NCBI RefSeq assembly: GCF_902498995.1
Contig: NZ_CABVLY010000019.1
Location: 1-64,000 of the forward strand
DNA from: Burkholderia anthina
GTDB lineage: Bacteria; Pseudomonadota; Gammaproteobacteria; Burkholderiales; Burkholderiaceae
DNA length: 64,000 bases
Direction of reading: 5' to 3'
Position 1 is the stretch's first letter. Every line of letters begins with the position of its first letter. This document shows positions 8,704-18,619 of the stretch, piece after piece. The notes under the pieces were generated by a model. It made no database searches, was not told the origin of the DNA, and was given only the letters and a program-made list of their open reading frames with translations. Made by a program: the position numbers and the translations under genes.

Positions 8704-10443
8704 TCAGAAGCCGCCCGTCTGGATCAGCTTGTTGAAGTTCGCGATGTTCAGGCTGCCGAAGCCGGTCGTATAGTCCCAGCCGGTGCCTGCGTTGTAGCCG
8801 TACCCCTGATAGCCGTTGTTGCCCGACACGACGTCATAGCGCACGAGCGACGGGTTCGACGGAATATCCGCATAGAACTTGCCGGCCGGGAAACCGAGAT
8901 CCGTGCCGTTCGCCGCGAGCAGCCGTGCCCAGAAACCGGTGAAGATCGGTGCGGCGAGGCTCGTGCCGCCGATCTGCTGCAACTGGCCGTAGTTGTAGAT
9001 ATACGCGCCGGTGCTTTGCGCGGCGTCGAACGATATGTCGGGCAACTGACGATTGCCGCCCGACTGCCATGCCGGCGCCGGCAGGATCGTGCTGACGCCG
9101 CCGCCTGTCGCCCACAGCTTGCCGTTGCCGTCGAGGCCTTCGTTCCATACCGTTTCGTTCGAGAACGCACCCGCCGACGTCGTGTACAGCGTCGTGCCGC
9201 CGACCGCGACCACGTGCGGCGAAGCCGCTGGCCACGATACCGTGTAGTTCGCGCCGTCCGGGTAGCCGCGGTTGTTGCACTCGTACACGCCTTCGTCGCC
9301 TGACGACACGGAGAACGTCTGGCCTTGTGCGGCGGCCGTCGTGAAGATCTGTTCTTCGGCGTCGATCGTGCCGTCCGCGTTCGCGTCGGTCTCGCACCAG
9401 CCGAGCGACACGTTGATCACCTTCGCGGTGTTGTCCGATACCGCGCGGTTGAACGCCTGCGTGAGCCCCGTGTTGCCGGATGCGTTGAGGTCCGCCATGT
9501 AGAACACGAGCTTGCCGACCTGGCCGCCGGCCGAGCCGACGATCGACTGGCTGTCGAGATCCCATTCGCCCTGGCCGTCCTGGTCGTCGCTGTAGCTGCC
9601 GCTCGTGCCGGTGCCGTTGGTCTTGACGGCTTGCGTCGAGACCGTGCCGTAACCGTTGCTCGACGTGAACTGCTTCAGATCCTGCTGCGTTTGCGATACC
9701 CCGCCGATCGTGACGATGCCGACGGTCACGCCGGCCGCGGTCGGCACCCCCGTCGCGTTGTAGAGGCCCGGGAATTCCTTCGGATAGTGGCCGGTGGCCG
9801 TGCCGGCCGCGACGGCCTGCGGTTTCGCGACGTTGCCGATGCGCAGCATCGGCCGTGCACGCGCGACGTTCTGCAGCCCGAGCACCGAGCCGACGATGCC
9901 GCCGAGCGCACGCGGCACCTGTGCGCTCGATGCATTCGCGAAGCCCGAGCGTCCCGCATACTGGAAATGCACGAGCGACGTGTTGAACGCGGTCTTGACC
10001 GTGCCGGCCGTGCCGCGCGCGGAGACCAGCAGCCGGTTCGGCGCGACCTCGATGTTCACGAAACCGCTCTTGCGCAGATAGTCGACGACCGACTTCACTT
10101 GCGCTTCGGTCGGCGCGTAGCTGGCGAGGAACTGCTCGTGCGTGAGGTACTGGCGGTAATGCGCGTTGCCGGGCCGGTTCACGTCGTGCGCGAGCTGCTT
10201 GAGCTGCGCCGCGTTGCGCAGCTTCAGGCTGACGACGACGTCGGTCGTCTCGCCGGCCGCGAGTTCGAGCGACGGCGCCGCGCTGCGCGCCATCAGTTGC
10301 GGGCCGGTCAGAAAGGCCTTCGTGTGGGTGTCGACCCAGTCCGTCGTCGCATGCGCTGCGCCGGCGGCGAGCACGAGCGGCCACGCGCACGCGAGGCGGC
10401 GGGGCGACGGAAGGGGGAGGGCAAACCAGGCGTTCCTTTTCAT
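8704..10443 (-). CDS. Secreted S53 family serine-carboxyl protease (sedolisin/pseudomonalisin-like)
   Basis: Extracellular acid-active endopeptidase precursor of 579 residues. A signal peptide (LACAWPLVLAAGAAHA) is followed by a pro-kumamolisin activation domain (HYRQYLTHEQFLASYAPTEAQV, to about residue 195) and the catalytic domain. The S53 residues are visible: GEWDLD near 293-297 supplies the Glu and Asp, SSGDEG near 383 the oxyanion Asp, and GGTSLAAP near 495 the nucleophilic Ser. The C-terminal DVVSGNNGYQGYGYNAGTGWD is the calcium site. It is transcribed toward the MFS gene and has a long upstream gap of its own. A role in nutrition or virulence is plausible but not shown. Confidence 0.93.
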   Translation of the reverse strand: MKRNAWFALPLPSPRRLACAWPLVLAAGAAHATTDWVDTHTKAFLTGPQLMARSAAPSLELAAGETTDVVVSLKLRNAAQLKQLAHDVNRPGNAHYRQYLTHEQFLASYAPTEAQVKSVVDYLRKSGFVNIEVAPNRLLVSARGTAGTVKTAFNTSLVHFQYAGRSGFANASSAQVPRALGGIVGSVLGLQNVARARPMLRIGNVAKPQAVAAGTATGHYPKEFPGLYNATGVPTAAGVTVGIVTIGGVSQTQQDLKQFTSSNGYGTVSTQAVKTNGTGTSGSYSDDQDGQGEWDLDSQSIVGSAGGQVGKLVFYMADLNASGNTGLTQAFNRAVSDNTAKVINVSLGWCETDANADGTIDAEEQIFTTAAAQGQTFSVSSGDEGVYECNNRGYPDGANYTVSWPAASPHVVAVGGTTLYTTSAGAFSNETVWNEGLDGNGKLWATGGGVSTILPAPAWQSGGNRQLPDISFDAAQSTGAYIYNYGQLQQIGGTSLAAPIFTGFWARLLAANGTDLGFPAGKFYADIPSNPSLVRYDVVSGNNGYQGYGYNAGTGWDYTTGFGSLNIANFNKLIQTGGF

Positions 10444-11084
10444 CGGGAGTCCTTTTTAGGAGAGACGACGTTGCTGGAACCCCCGGCCCTTGTGGGGCCG
10501 CGAGCGGTGACGAGCGTAGGGTGTCGGTGCCGTTCCGGTAGCTGCCAGTTTCCACAGCTGTCAGTTCTGACATCGGCGTGCCCGCGCGTATCCGCTGCGT
10601 CGTTCATGCCGGCGGCAGCGTTCGCCAGCAGAGGGAACCGGTTCGCGACGCGATCGCACGACGGTCGACGACGTTTGCGCGCACGACTCGTCCGTTGCGG
10701 TATCGGAATGCGCGCGATGGCGGAACGAAGCGCCGTGCGCGTGCATTGCCTTCGACCGGCCGTGGGCGCGTCGCGCGTTGCACTATGTGGTCAAGTGCTG
10801 CCGCGGTGCCGGCGCGACGACGCCCGGATGCGCGGATGCACAAAAACGGGGCCGGTCGCTCGCGAGCGTTTCCCGAACTGTGGAACAGCGTATTGCCGAG
10901 TCTTGCAGCGTGCTTTCGGTTCGCGGCGCACGCGGGCGGATTAGAGTGAATGCTCGAATGCGGGCGGCAACCGGGACCCGAGGCACGGTGACGTCCGTCG
11001 TACGCCGGTTCGTCGATGTCCCGCCGGTTCCGGCGAACGCGGCATGCGGCGGGATCGAACAGCGTCCACCCGCGAGATTCCTCC
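10444..11084. other. Gene-free stretch upstream of the protease
   Basis: No convincing coding frame; open frames here are Arg/Ala-rich shadows. It must contain the protease promoter on the minus strand. A hairpin, CGGCCC-TTGTG-GGGCCG at 10484-10500, lies in the likely 5' untranslated region of the protease mRNA. Nothing else stands out. Confidence 0.5.
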
Positions 11085-11135
11085 TTGACGTGTGGCGATC
11101 TCGCGCTATCCTTCAATCCATAACCATTGGGTTAT
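11085..11135 (+). promoter_or_regulatory. Promoter and palindromic operator of the ArsR operon
   Basis: TTGACG at 11085-11090 and TATCCT at 11107-11112 are spaced 16 bases, a good sigma-70 promoter. Immediately downstream, ATAACC-ATTG-GGTTAT at 11120-11135 is a perfect 6-4-6 inverted repeat over the predicted start point. A repressor bound there would block transcription, as expected for ArsR autoregulation. Confidence 0.65.
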
Positions 11136-11469
11136 GAATTCAACCATGCAAAACGCTCACGACATGCTGTTCAGGACGCTTGCCGACCCGACGCGCCGCG
11201 CGCTCTTCGAGCGGCTGTGCGAGGAGGGCGAGCTGACGGTTGCCGCGCTGACTGCCCACGCGGGCGTGTCGCAGCCGGCTGTTTCGAAGCATCTGGGCGT
11301 ACTCAAGCAGGCCGGGCTCGTGAGCGATCGCCACGAAGGCCGGCAGACGCACTACAGCGCACAGCCGCAAGCGCTGACTCCGTTGATCGACTGGACCAGC
11401 CAGATGGCCGGCTTCTGGCAGAACCGGTTCGATGCTCTCGAAGATCTGCTCAAAAGGATGGATCAATGA
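11134..11469 (+). CDS. ArsR-family repressor (SRPBCC-linked type)
   Basis: Small winged-helix repressor of 111 residues: DMLFRTLADPTRRALFERL, then the recognition region AHAGVSQPAVSKHLGVLK and the wing DRHEGRQTHY. No metal-binding Cys cluster (ELCVC type) is present, so it is not an arsenic or cadmium sensor. It belongs to the ArsR group usually paired with START/SRPBCC proteins. An ATG at 11146 (MQNAHDML) may be the true start because the ATG at 11134 overlaps the operator. The next gene overlaps it by ATGA. Confidence 0.88.
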   Translation: MNSTMQNAHDMLFRTLADPTRRALFERLCEEGELTVAALTAHAGVSQPAVSKHLGVLKQAGLVSDRHEGRQTHYSAQPQALTPLIDWTSQMAGFWQNRFDALEDLLKRMDQ

Positions 11470-11897
11470 ACCAGACCACCACCGAAACGCGTACCGTCGT
11501 CGTCGAACGGGAACTGTCGCATCCGCCGGAGAAGATCTGGCGCGCGCTCACGCAACCGCACCTGATCGAGGCGTGGCTGATGAAGAGCGACTTCGAGCCC
11601 GTCGCGGGCCGCGCATTCAGCTTTCGCGCCGACTGGGGGTCGGTCGACTGCAAGGTGCTGACGATCGAGCCGCAGCGCGCGTTGTCCTATACGTGGGCCG
11701 CCTACGGCCTCGAAAGCGTCGTCACGTGGACGCTCACGCCGACCGCTGGCGGCACGCTGCTGCGCATGGAGCAGGCCGGCTTTCGCACGGATCAGGAACA
11801 GGCATACCGCGGCGCTCAGCACGGGTGGACGCAATTCTTCGCATCGCTCGAGCAGGTGCTGGCGCGCCCCGATGACGGTCCGGAGGCTCACGCATGA
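11466..11897 (+). CDS. SRPBCC (AHSA1-like) ligand-binding protein
   Basis: A 143-residue START/Bet v1-like fold protein: VVVERELSHPPEKIWRALTQ opens the family, and the C-terminal GWTQFFASLEQVL forms the long helix. Such proteins bind hydrophobic ligands in a cavity and commonly sit in one operon with an ArsR regulator, as here. Start and stop both overlap neighbours by ATGA, so the three genes are translationally coupled. Ligand unknown. Confidence 0.85.
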   Translation: MNQTTTETRTVVVERELSHPPEKIWRALTQPHLIEAWLMKSDFEPVAGRAFSFRADWGSVDCKVLTIEPQRALSYTWAAYGLESVVTWTLTPTAGGTLLRMEQAGFRTDQEQAYRGAQHGWTQFFASLEQVLARPDDGPEAHA

Positions 11898-12328
11898 CTG
11901 CTGCGGACCCGAGCCCGTCCGGGCGTATCGACGCGATGATCGCGGGGCTCGTCGACTGGCGCGGCAAGACGCTCGCCGAGCTGCGCGAGACGATCCTCGC
12001 GGTCGACGACGGCATCGTCGAGGAATGGAAATGGATGGGCAGCCCCGTGTGGGAGTGCGACGGGATGATCGCGGTCGGCAACGCGCACAAGGGCAAGGTG
12101 AAGCTGACGTTCATGCATGGCGCGCACGTGCCCGATCCCGATCGGCTGTTCAACGACGGTCTCGACGGCAACGCGCGGCGTGCGATCGATTTTTTCGAGG
12201 GGGACAAGGTCGACAAGCGAGCGCTGAAGCGTCTCGTTCGCGCGGCGATCGACTACAACCGGGCGCACCTGAAGAAGAACGCACGGGCCGGCACGGGCAC
12301 CCGGAAGCGTAGCGACAAGGCCGCATAA
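11894..12328 (+). CDS. DUF1801 domain protein
   Basis: A 144-residue protein with the DUF1801 pattern: RETILAVDDGIVEEWKWMGSPVWECDGMIAV and KVKLTFMHGAHVPDP, followed by a basic C-terminal tail (LKKNARAGTGTRKRSDKAA). The family has no firm biochemical function. It is the last gene of the ArsR-SRPBCC operon, coupled by an ATGA overlap. Confidence 0.8.
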   Translation: MTAADPSPSGRIDAMIAGLVDWRGKTLAELRETILAVDDGIVEEWKWMGSPVWECDGMIAVGNAHKGKVKLTFMHGAHVPDPDRLFNDGLDGNARRAIDFFEGDKVDKRALKRLVRAAIDYNRAHLKKNARAGTGTRKRSDKAA

Positions 12329-12380
12329 CGCGCTGGCGTACCGGCACGCCGGCGCGATCCCCGGCCGTCCTCGATGAACC

Positions 12381-12407
12381 AAAAAAAAGCCCGACACGAG
12401 GTCGGGC
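12381..12407 (-). terminator. Rho-independent terminator of acnA
   Basis: Read on the minus strand, GCCCGAC-CTCGT-GTCGGGC (12407-12389) is followed by eight T residues (12388-12381). It lies about 60 bases past the acnA stop codon. On the plus strand it may also stop the DUF1801 operon. Confidence 0.88.
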
Positions 12408-12464
12408 ATCCAAATCGGCCGCAACCGCCGCGAGGCGGCTGCGGCACCTGCAAAAGCCGCGCGC

Positions 12465-15182
12465 TTACGCTGCGAGCAGCGAGCGCAGCACGAACGGCAG
12501 GATCCCGCCGTGCTTGTAGTAGTCGACTTCGATCGGCGTATCGATGCGCAGCAGCACCGGCACGCGGGTCGTTTCGCCGTTCTTGCGGTTGATCACGAGC
12601 GTGACGTCCTGCTGCGGCTTGAAGTCGTCGCCGAGGCCTTCGATGTCGTACGTCTCTTCGCCGGTGATGCCGAGCGACTGGACGCTGTCCGAGCCCTTGA
12701 ACTGCAGCGGCAGCACGCCCATGCCGACGAGGTTCGAGCGGTGGATCCGCTCGAAGCTGCGTGCGATCACGGCCTTCACGCCGAGCAGTTGCGTGCCCTT
12801 CGCGGCCCAGTCGCGCGACGAGCCCGTGCCGTACTCTTCGCCCGCGAACACGACGGTCGGCGTGTCGGCTGCGACGTACTGCATTGCCGCGTCGTAGATC
12901 GACTGCTGCTCGCCGCTCGGCTGGTGGATCGTCAGGCCGCCTTCGACGCGCGTGCCGTCCGCCTTCGCCGGGATCATCAGGTTCTTGATCCGGACGTTCG
13001 CGAACGTGCCGCGCATCATCACGTCGTGGTTGCCGCGGCGCGAGCCGTAGCTGTTGAAGTCGGCCTTCTGCACGCCGTTTTCCTTCAGCCACTTGCCTGC
13101 CGGCGAGTCTTCCTTGATCGAGCCTGCCGGGCTGATGTGGTCGGTCGTGACGGAGTCACCGAAGATGCCCAGTGCGCGTGCGCCCTTGACGGTCGGGATC
13201 GACGCGGCCGGTTCCATCGAGAAGTCGTTGCCGAAGAACGGCGGCTCCGCGATGTACGTCGACTTCGGCCAGTCGTAGACCTGGCCCGTTTCGCCCTCGA
13301 TCTTGCTCCAGAGGTCGCCCTTCTTGGTCAGGTGCGCGTAGTTCTTCTCGAACTTTTCCGGATCGAGCGCGTACTTGAGCAGCGCATGGATTTCCTCGCT
13401 CGACGGCCAGATGTCGCCGAGGTAGATGTCGCGGCCGCCCTTGCCCTTGCCGACCGGCTCGGTCATCAGGTCGCGCGTGATGTTGCCGGCGATCGCGTAC
13501 GCGACGACCAGCGGCGGCGACGCGAGGAAGTTCGCGCGGATGTTCGGGTGGATGCGCGCTTCGAAGTTACGGTTGCCCGACAGCACGGCTGCCGCGACGA
13601 TGTCGTTCTTCGTGATCGCTTCGTTCAGCTCCGGCGTCAGGTCGCCCGCGTTGCCGATACAGGTCGTGCAGCCGTAGGCCGCGAGTTCGAAACCGAGCTT
13701 CGACAGGTAGGGCAGCAGGCCCGTCTTCGTCAGGTATTCGGTGACGATGCGCGATCCCGGCGCGAGCGAGGTCTTGATCTTCGGATCGACCGTGAGGCCG
13801 GCCTCGACCGCCTTCTTCGCGAGCAGGCCGGCAGCCAGCAGCACGCTCGGGTTCGACGTGTTCGTGCACGACGTGATCGCGGCGATCAGCACGTCGCCGT
13901 TCTTCACGTCGACGCCGTTGCTCGTCGTGTATTGCGTGCCCAGGTCGTCCGCCTTCTTCGCGAAGCCGTTTTCCGCGACCGGCTTCGAGAACAGGTCGGT
14001 GAACGTCGACTTGACGTGGCCGATCTCGATGCGGTCCTGCGGGCGCTTCGGGCCGGCCAGCGACGGTGCGACCGTCGCGAGATCCAGCGTCACCGTCTTC
14101 GTGTAGTCGATGTCGCCGGCCTTCGGGATGCCGAACAGCTTCTGCGCCTTGAAGTAGTTTTCGAACGCGGCAATTTCCGCCTTCGTGCGGCCCGTGCCTT
14201 CGAAGTAGTCGATCGTCTTTTCGTCGACCGGGAAGAAGCCCATCGTCGCGCCGTATTCTGGCGCCATGTTGCCGATCGTCGCGCGGTCCGGCAGCGACAG
14301 CGACTTCGTGCCCTCGCCGAAGAACTCGACGAACTTGCCGACGACCTTCTCCTTGCGCAGCATTTCGGTGATCGTGAGCACCAGGTCGGTGGCCGTCACG
14401 CCTTCGCGCAGCTTGCCCTTCAGCTCGACGCCGACGACGTCCGGCGTCAGGAAATACACCGGCTGGCCGAGCATGCCGGCTTCAGCCTCGATGCCGCCCA
14501 CGCCCCAGCCGACCACGCCGATGCCGTTGATCATCGTCGTGTGGCTGTCCGTGCCGACCAGGGTGTCCGGGTAGTACACGGTGTCGCCGCCGTCCGCCTT
14601 CTTGTGGACGCCGCGTGCGAGATACTCGAGGTTCACCTGGTGGACGATGCCCACGCCCGGCGGCACGACCTTGAACGTGTCGAACGCCTGCATGCCCCAC
14701 TTCATGAACTGGTAGCGCTCGTTGTTGCGCTGGAATTCCAGCTTCATGTTCAGGTCGAGCGCGTCCTTCTGGCGGAAGTAGTCGATCTGGACCGAGTGAT
14801 CGACGACGAGATCGACCGGGACCAGCGGCTCGATCTTCTTCGGGTTCTTGCCCGTGCGCTCCGCGACGCCGCGCATGGCCGCGATGTCGGCGAGCAGCGG
14901 CACGCCCGTGAAGTCCTGCAGCACCACACGCGACACCACGAACGGAATCTCGTCGACGCGCTTGGCCGTCGGCTTCCAGTTCGCCAGTTGCTCGATGTGC
15001 TCTTCGGTGATCTTCTTGCCGTCGTAGTTGCGCAGCACGGACTCGAGCACGATGCGGATCGACACCGGCAGGCGTTCGATCTTCGTCTTCAGTTCCTTGC
15101 CGAGCTGCGGCAGCGAGTAGAACTTGCCTTTGCCGGAACCGCTGTCGAATTCCTTGAGGGTCTTGTGGAGATTGTGGGCCAT
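12465..15182 (-). CDS. acnA: Aconitate hydratase A
   Basis: TCA-cycle enzyme that interconverts citrate and isocitrate through a [4Fe-4S] cluster; 905 residues, normal for the AcnA/IRP type. Cluster cysteines are in SCTNTSNP and [10 protein letters not shown]; the active-site stretch [13 protein letters not shown] and swivel-domain [12 protein letters not shown] are intact. The start at 15182 (MAHNLHKTL) was chosen over the upstream ATG because of family length. It lies 52 bases after prpD and is probably co-transcribed with it, ending at the terminator at 12.39 kb. Confidence 0.97.
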   Translation of the reverse strand: MAHNLHKTLKEFDSGSGKGKFYSLPQLGKELKTKIERLPVSIRIVLESVLRNYDGKKITEEHIEQLANWKPTAKRVDEIPFVVSRVVLQDFTGVPLLADIAAMRGVAERTGKNPKKIEPLVPVDLVVDHSVQIDYFRQKDALDLNMKLEFQRNNERYQFMKWGMQAFDTFKVVPPGVGIVHQVNLEYLARGVHKKADGGDTVYYPDTLVGTDSHTTMINGIGVVGWGVGGIEAEAGMLGQPVYFLTPDVVGVELKGKLREGVTATDLVLTITEMLRKEKVVGKFVEFFGEGTKSLSLPDRATIGNMAPEYGATMGFFPVDEKTIDYFEGTGRTKAEIAAFENYFKAQKLFGIPKAGDIDYTKTVTLDLATVAPSLAGPKRPQDRIEIGHVKSTFTDLFSKPVAENGFAKKADDLGTQYTTSNGVDVKNGDVLIAAITSCTNTSNPSVLLAAGLLAKKAVEAGLTVDPKIKTSLAPGSRIVTEYLTKTGLLPYLSKLGFELAAYGCTTCIGNAGDLTPELNEAITKNDIVAAAVLSGNRNFEARIHPNIRANFLASPPLVVAYAIAGNITRDLMTEPVGKGKGGRDIYLGDIWPSSEEIHALLKYALDPEKFEKNYAHLTKKGDLWSKIEGETGQVYDWPKSTYIAEPPFFGNDFSMEPAASIPTVKGARALGIFGDSVTTDHISPAGSIKEDSPAGKWLKENGVQKADFNSYGSRRGNHDVMMRGTFANVRIKNLMIPAKADGTRVEGGLTIHQPSGEQQSIYDAAMQYVAADTPTVVFAGEEYGTGSSRDWAAKGTQLLGVKAVIARSFERIHRSNLVGMGVLPLQFKGSDSVQSLGITGEETYDIEGLGDDFKPQQDVTLVINRKNGETTRVPVLLRIDTPIEVDYYKHGGILPFVLRSLLAA

Positions 15183-15234
15183 GGTGATTTTCCTGGGTTT
15201 AAGGCTAGGAAACAAAGAGTCTCGTATTTGACGG

Positions 15235-16686
15235 CTATATCACATACAAGTCGACGTACTCATCGACCGGCATCGCTTCGAGCTTTGCCTGGTCCAGCGA
15301 CACGTCGAGAATCGCTTGTTGCTGCTTTGCCGGGAAACGGCGGGCGAGGTTGGTCCTGAATTTCTCGACCAGGAGCGGGATGCCGTCCGCACGGCGTCGC
15401 TGATGGCCGATCGGGTATTCGACCGCCACTTCGGCAAGCTTCGATCCGTCCGCGAATTCGATCGTCAGCGCGTTCGCGATCGATCGCTTGGCCGGGTCAT
15501 GGTAATCCTTCGTGAACCGCGGGTCCTCGACGCACACCGTTTTCGCGCGCAGCGCGTCGATGCGCGGGTCGGCGGCGACCGAATCCTCGTAGTCGGCCGC
15601 GGTCAGCCGGCCGAACAGCAGCGGCACGGCGACCATGTACTGGATGCAGTGGTCGCGGTCGGCCGGATTGGCGAGCGGGCCCTGCTTGTCGATGATGCGG
15701 ATCGCGGCCGCGTGCGTGCGGATCGTGATCCGGCTGATCTCGTCGGTCGTGCGGCCCGCGGCGGCGAGCTGCGCGTGCAGCTGCAGCGCGGCCTCGGCGG
15801 CCGTCTGCGCATGGAATTCGGCGGGGAACGCGATCTTGAACAGCACGTTCTCCATCACGTAGGTGCCGTACGGACGCTGGAAGCGGAACGGCTTCCCGTC
15901 GAACAGCACGTCGTAGAAGCCCCAGGTTTTTGCGGTGAGCGCCGACGGGTAGCCCATTTCACCCGTTTTCGCGATCAGCGCGAGGCGCACCGCGCGGGAC
16001 GTGGCGTCGCCGGCCGCCCACGACTTGCGCGAACCGGTGTTCGGCGCGTGGCGGTAGGTGCGCAGTGACTGGCCGTCGACGAACGCGTTGGACACCGCGT
16101 TGATCAGCTCGTCGCGCGTGAGCCCGAGCAGGCGCCCGACGACGGCCGTCGACGCGACCTTCACGAGCAGCACGTGGTCGAGCCCGACGGCATTGAATGA
16201 ATTCTCGAGCGCGAGGCAGCCCTGGATTTCGTGGGCCTGGATCATCGCGACGAGCACGTCGCGCATGGCAAGCGGCTTCCTGCCGGCCGCGACGGCCGTG
16301 CGGGACAGCCAGTCGGCCGTCGCCAGGATTCCGCCGAGATTGTCGGACGGGTGGCCCCATTCGGCGGCGAGCCAGGTGTCGTTGAAGTCCAGCCAGCGGA
16401 TCATCGCGCCGATGTCGAAAGCGGCCTGGACGGGATCGAGCTGGAAGGACGTGCCCGGCACCTTCGCGCCGTTCGGCACGATCGTGCCGGGCACGACGGG
16501 GCCGAGCAGCTTGGTGCAGGCAGGGTAGGACAGCGCCTCGAGTCCGCATCCGAGCGTGTCGATCAGGCAATGACGCGCCGTCTCCAGCGCGAGCGCGCTG
16601 TCGATGCCGGTGTTCAGCACGTAGTCGACGATATCGACGAGTACCGAATCCGGCGCAGGGCGGACGTTGGAGACCGGGGCGGACAT
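15235..16686 (-). CDS. prpD: 2-Methylcitrate dehydratase
   Basis: MmgE/PrpD-family hydro-lyase acting on 2-methylcitrate in propionate use, with side activity on citrate. The 483 residues equal the length of E. coli PrpD, and long stretches match it from memory ([24 protein letters not shown], split here as [13 protein letters not shown] and [31 protein letters not shown]). The other prp genes are absent nearby, so here it appears as a companion of acnA rather than of a prpBC operon. Confidence 0.93.
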   Translation of the reverse strand: MSAPVSNVRPAPDSVLVDIVDYVLNTGIDSALALETARHCLIDTLGCGLEALSYPACTKLLGPVVPGTIVPNGAKVPGTSFQLDPVQAAFDIGAMIRWLDFNDTWLAAEWGHPSDNLGGILATADWLSRTAVAAGRKPLAMRDVLVAMIQAHEIQGCLALENSFNAVGLDHVLLVKVASTAVVGRLLGLTRDELINAVSNAFVDGQSLRTYRHAPNTGSRKSWAAGDATSRAVRLALIAKTGEMGYPSALTAKTWGFYDVLFDGKPFRFQRPYGTYVMENVLFKIAFPAEFHAQTAAEAALQLHAQLAAAGRTTDEISRITIRTHAAAIRIIDKQGPLANPADRDHCIQYMVAVPLLFGRLTAADYEDSVAADPRIDALRAKTVCVEDPRFTKDYHDPAKRSIANALTIEFADGSKLAEVAVEYPIGHQRRRADGIPLLVEKFRTNLARRFPAKQQQAILDVSLDQAKLEAMPVDEYVDLYVI

Positions 16687-16705
16687 CGAGGTCTGGGAGA
16701 CGCGC

Positions 16706-17209
16706 TTAGTTCGTGGCCGGCTTCAGCTCGTTCGACTGCGTCGGCGCTGCGGCGCCTTGCGCCATTTCCGGCGTCACGCACTCGTCGGCGAGACGCTCGC
16801 CGCCGTTCGCGTCGGTGAACAGCATCGCCTTGCTCGGGATCACGATCAGCTTGAAGCCGTTGGCCGGATCGTAGAACGTATCGGCGCCCGTCGTCGTGGC
16901 CTGACGCGGCAGCTTGTAGTTCTTCTTCGCCCAGTGAACCGTGACGACCTGGTCGCGCTTCATGTCACCGGCGAGATCGAACGACAGACCGTCCTTGCAC
17001 GACCACTTGACCGCGCCGTCCGGCACCGGATCGACCTTGGCCGCGGCGCGCGCCTGGGCCTTCTTGCTGCGCGGGATGATGCGCTTGGCCGGCGCCGGGC
17101 GCTTGGCCGTCTTCTTCGCGGTCGTACCCTGGGCGAACGCGCTCGGAGCCGACACCAGCATCGTGGCGGACAATGCGCCGATGGCGGTAGCGATCAGGAG
17201 TTTCTTCAT
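16706..17209 (-). CDS. Secreted protein with an MliC-like (lysozyme-inhibitor-like) domain
   Basis: 167 residues with a clear signal peptide ([20 protein letters not shown], cleaved near AFAQ), a basic Lys/Ala/Pro linker to about residue 60, and a C-terminal domain. That domain runs from [11 protein letters not shown] to ERLADEC and holds two cysteines about 75 residues apart. A central [12 protein letters not shown] between them is like the SGxxY loop of MliC inhibitors of C-type lysozyme. Similarity is my own pattern match, so the fold is likely but inhibition is only inferred. It lies 19 bases upstream of prpD on the same strand, which is odd for a secreted protein. Confidence 0.6.
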   Translation of the reverse strand: MKKLLIATAIGALSATMLVSAPSAFAQGTTAKKTAKRPAPAKRIIPRSKKAQARAAAKVDPVPDGAVKWSCKDGLSFDLAGDMKRDQVVTVHWAKKNYKLPRQATTTGADTFYDPANGFKLIVIPSKAMLFTDANGGERLADECVTPEMAQGAAAPTQSNELKPATN

Positions 17210-17424
17210 GGAGTCAGAACCTTTCGATAATCAGTTGACAAGGGCCGGCATCCGCCGGCCGGTTTGAAACTGCACGCGCCCCGGAAGCGCGCAGCGGCCG
17301 CTATTTTCACCTATTTGGCTGCGCATATTTCAGGTTTTCGGGCTCCGTTACGTTTTTTGTCGTTTCGCAAACCTGTATCGGGTTCACGCTCCGGCGATTC
17401 GATGAAATCCGTGTGTCGGCACGC

Positions 17425-18432
17425 TTACCGGGCCGCGCCGGCCGCGCTCGGGCCGAACAGCGGCGCGGCCTCGGCCGGCACGGGCTGGCCGGTCGCCCGC
17501 GCGCGGCGCAGCACCGACCAGTAATAGCGGTAGCTCGCGCGGTCGTGCAAGGTATCGCCGTGGCGCGTCGGGCCCCAGTCGGCCGCCTGCGCGGCCAGCA
17601 GGATCCCGGCGGCCAGCGCGACTTCGTCGGTGCGCGGCGCGAACGCGTCGACGATCGGGCGAATCTGCGCCGGATGGATGCTCCACATCCGCGTGAACGC
17701 GAACGCGTCGCGTGCGCGGCGGGCATCGCCGGCCACGACGCTCATGTCGCGCACTTCGGTCGTTACGTTGTGCGACGGCGTCTTGCCGTGCGCGTGGCAG
17801 GCCGCGGCGATTTCCAGCTTCGCGCGGCGCACGAGCGGGTGGTCGAACTGGCCGGGCGAGCGCATCGCCGCGTCGGGGATCGCGCCATGGTGCGCGGACA
17901 CGAAGTCCATCAGCCCGAAGCTCAGCGTGCCGACCAGCGGCAGCGCGGCGAGGGTGGCCGCCTGCGCGAGCGCGCCGTGCGTCTCGACCAGCACGTCGAC
18001 CGGAATCGGTTGTGCGAGGCCGAGCTCGCGGCGCGTGCCTTCGATGAACGCGACCATCTCGGCCGCGTCGGCGGCGCTCGCGATCTTCGGCAGCGTGATG
18101 TAGGCCGGCGCGCGGGCGGCGCGCAGCACGATGCGCACGTCGTCGCGCCAGTGGGAATGGGAAAAATCGTGGATGCGTACGCCGACCCGCCCGAAGCGGT
18201 TTTCGGCGCTGCCGAGGCATTCGGCGACGAGCTGCGCGTGCGCGGCCTCCTGGCCGACGGCCGCGCCGTCCTCGCAGTCGAGCGTAATGTCGAATACGGG
18301 GCCGAGCTCGGCCTGGAGCGCGAGCGACTTGCGCATCAGCTTCTCGCTGCCCGCGTAGTGATCGCAGCAGGGCAGGATCGCGGGCGGGGACGCCCCGTCG
18401 TACAGCACTTGTGCAGGAGTGAGCGCGGACAT
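17425..18432 (-). CDS. HpcH/HpaI aldolase / citrate-lyase beta (CitE-like) protein
   Basis: TIM-barrel lyase of 335 residues that acts on CoA-thioesters or 2-keto acids with a divalent metal. Visible signatures are DCEDGAAVG (metal and substrate region), YITLPKIAS, LVETHGAL and a C-terminal WSIHPAQI. The start at 18432 follows GAAGAG; the upstream extension is Pro/Arg-rich shadow. It sits between mdh and the prpD-acnA genes, a conserved position in this cluster. Exact substrate is unknown; citramalyl-, malyl- or methylmalyl-CoA are candidates. Confidence 0.82.
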   Translation of the reverse strand: MSALTPAQVLYDGASPPAILPCCDHYAGSEKLMRKSLALQAELGPVFDITLDCEDGAAVGQEAAHAQLVAECLGSAENRFGRVGVRIHDFSHSHWRDDVRIVLRAARAPAYITLPKIASAADAAEMVAFIEGTRRELGLAQPIPVDVLVETHGALAQAATLAALPLVGTLSFGLMDFVSAHHGAIPDAAMRSPGQFDHPLVRRAKLEIAAACHAHGKTPSHNVTTEVRDMSVVAGDARRARDAFAFTRMWSIHPAQIRPIVDAFAPRTDEVALAAGILLAAQAADWGPTRHGDTLHDRASYRYYWSVLRRARATGQPVPAEAAPLFGPSAAGAAR

Positions 18433-18619
18433 CTCTTCTACGTCCAGGAAGCGGGCAACGTGGAGAAAATCGGATTCGGGCGCGTTCTGGGCCGGCGCGT
18501 GGAGCGCTTGGGGCGGCAAAACGTGCCCGGATCGGATCGGGCGGCGGCGCATGCATGCAGGTGCCGCCGTCCGTGCCGTGACCGGGCCGCCCGCAGGCGG
18601 CCCGGCAGTGCATCCTTGC

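Noticed and set aside
10578..10949. Open frames in the protease upstream gap
   Set aside because: Arg-rich with no ribosome-binding site, no domain, and mutually overlapping on both strands.
12510..15359. 949-codon plus-strand open frame opposite acnA
   Set aside because: Antisense shadow of aconitase with Arg/Val/Leu/Asp-biased composition and no domain.
17243..17260. GGCCGGC-ATCC-GCCGGCC hairpin downstream of the CitE-like gene
   Set aside because: Good stem but no T run on the relevant minus strand; not called as a terminator.
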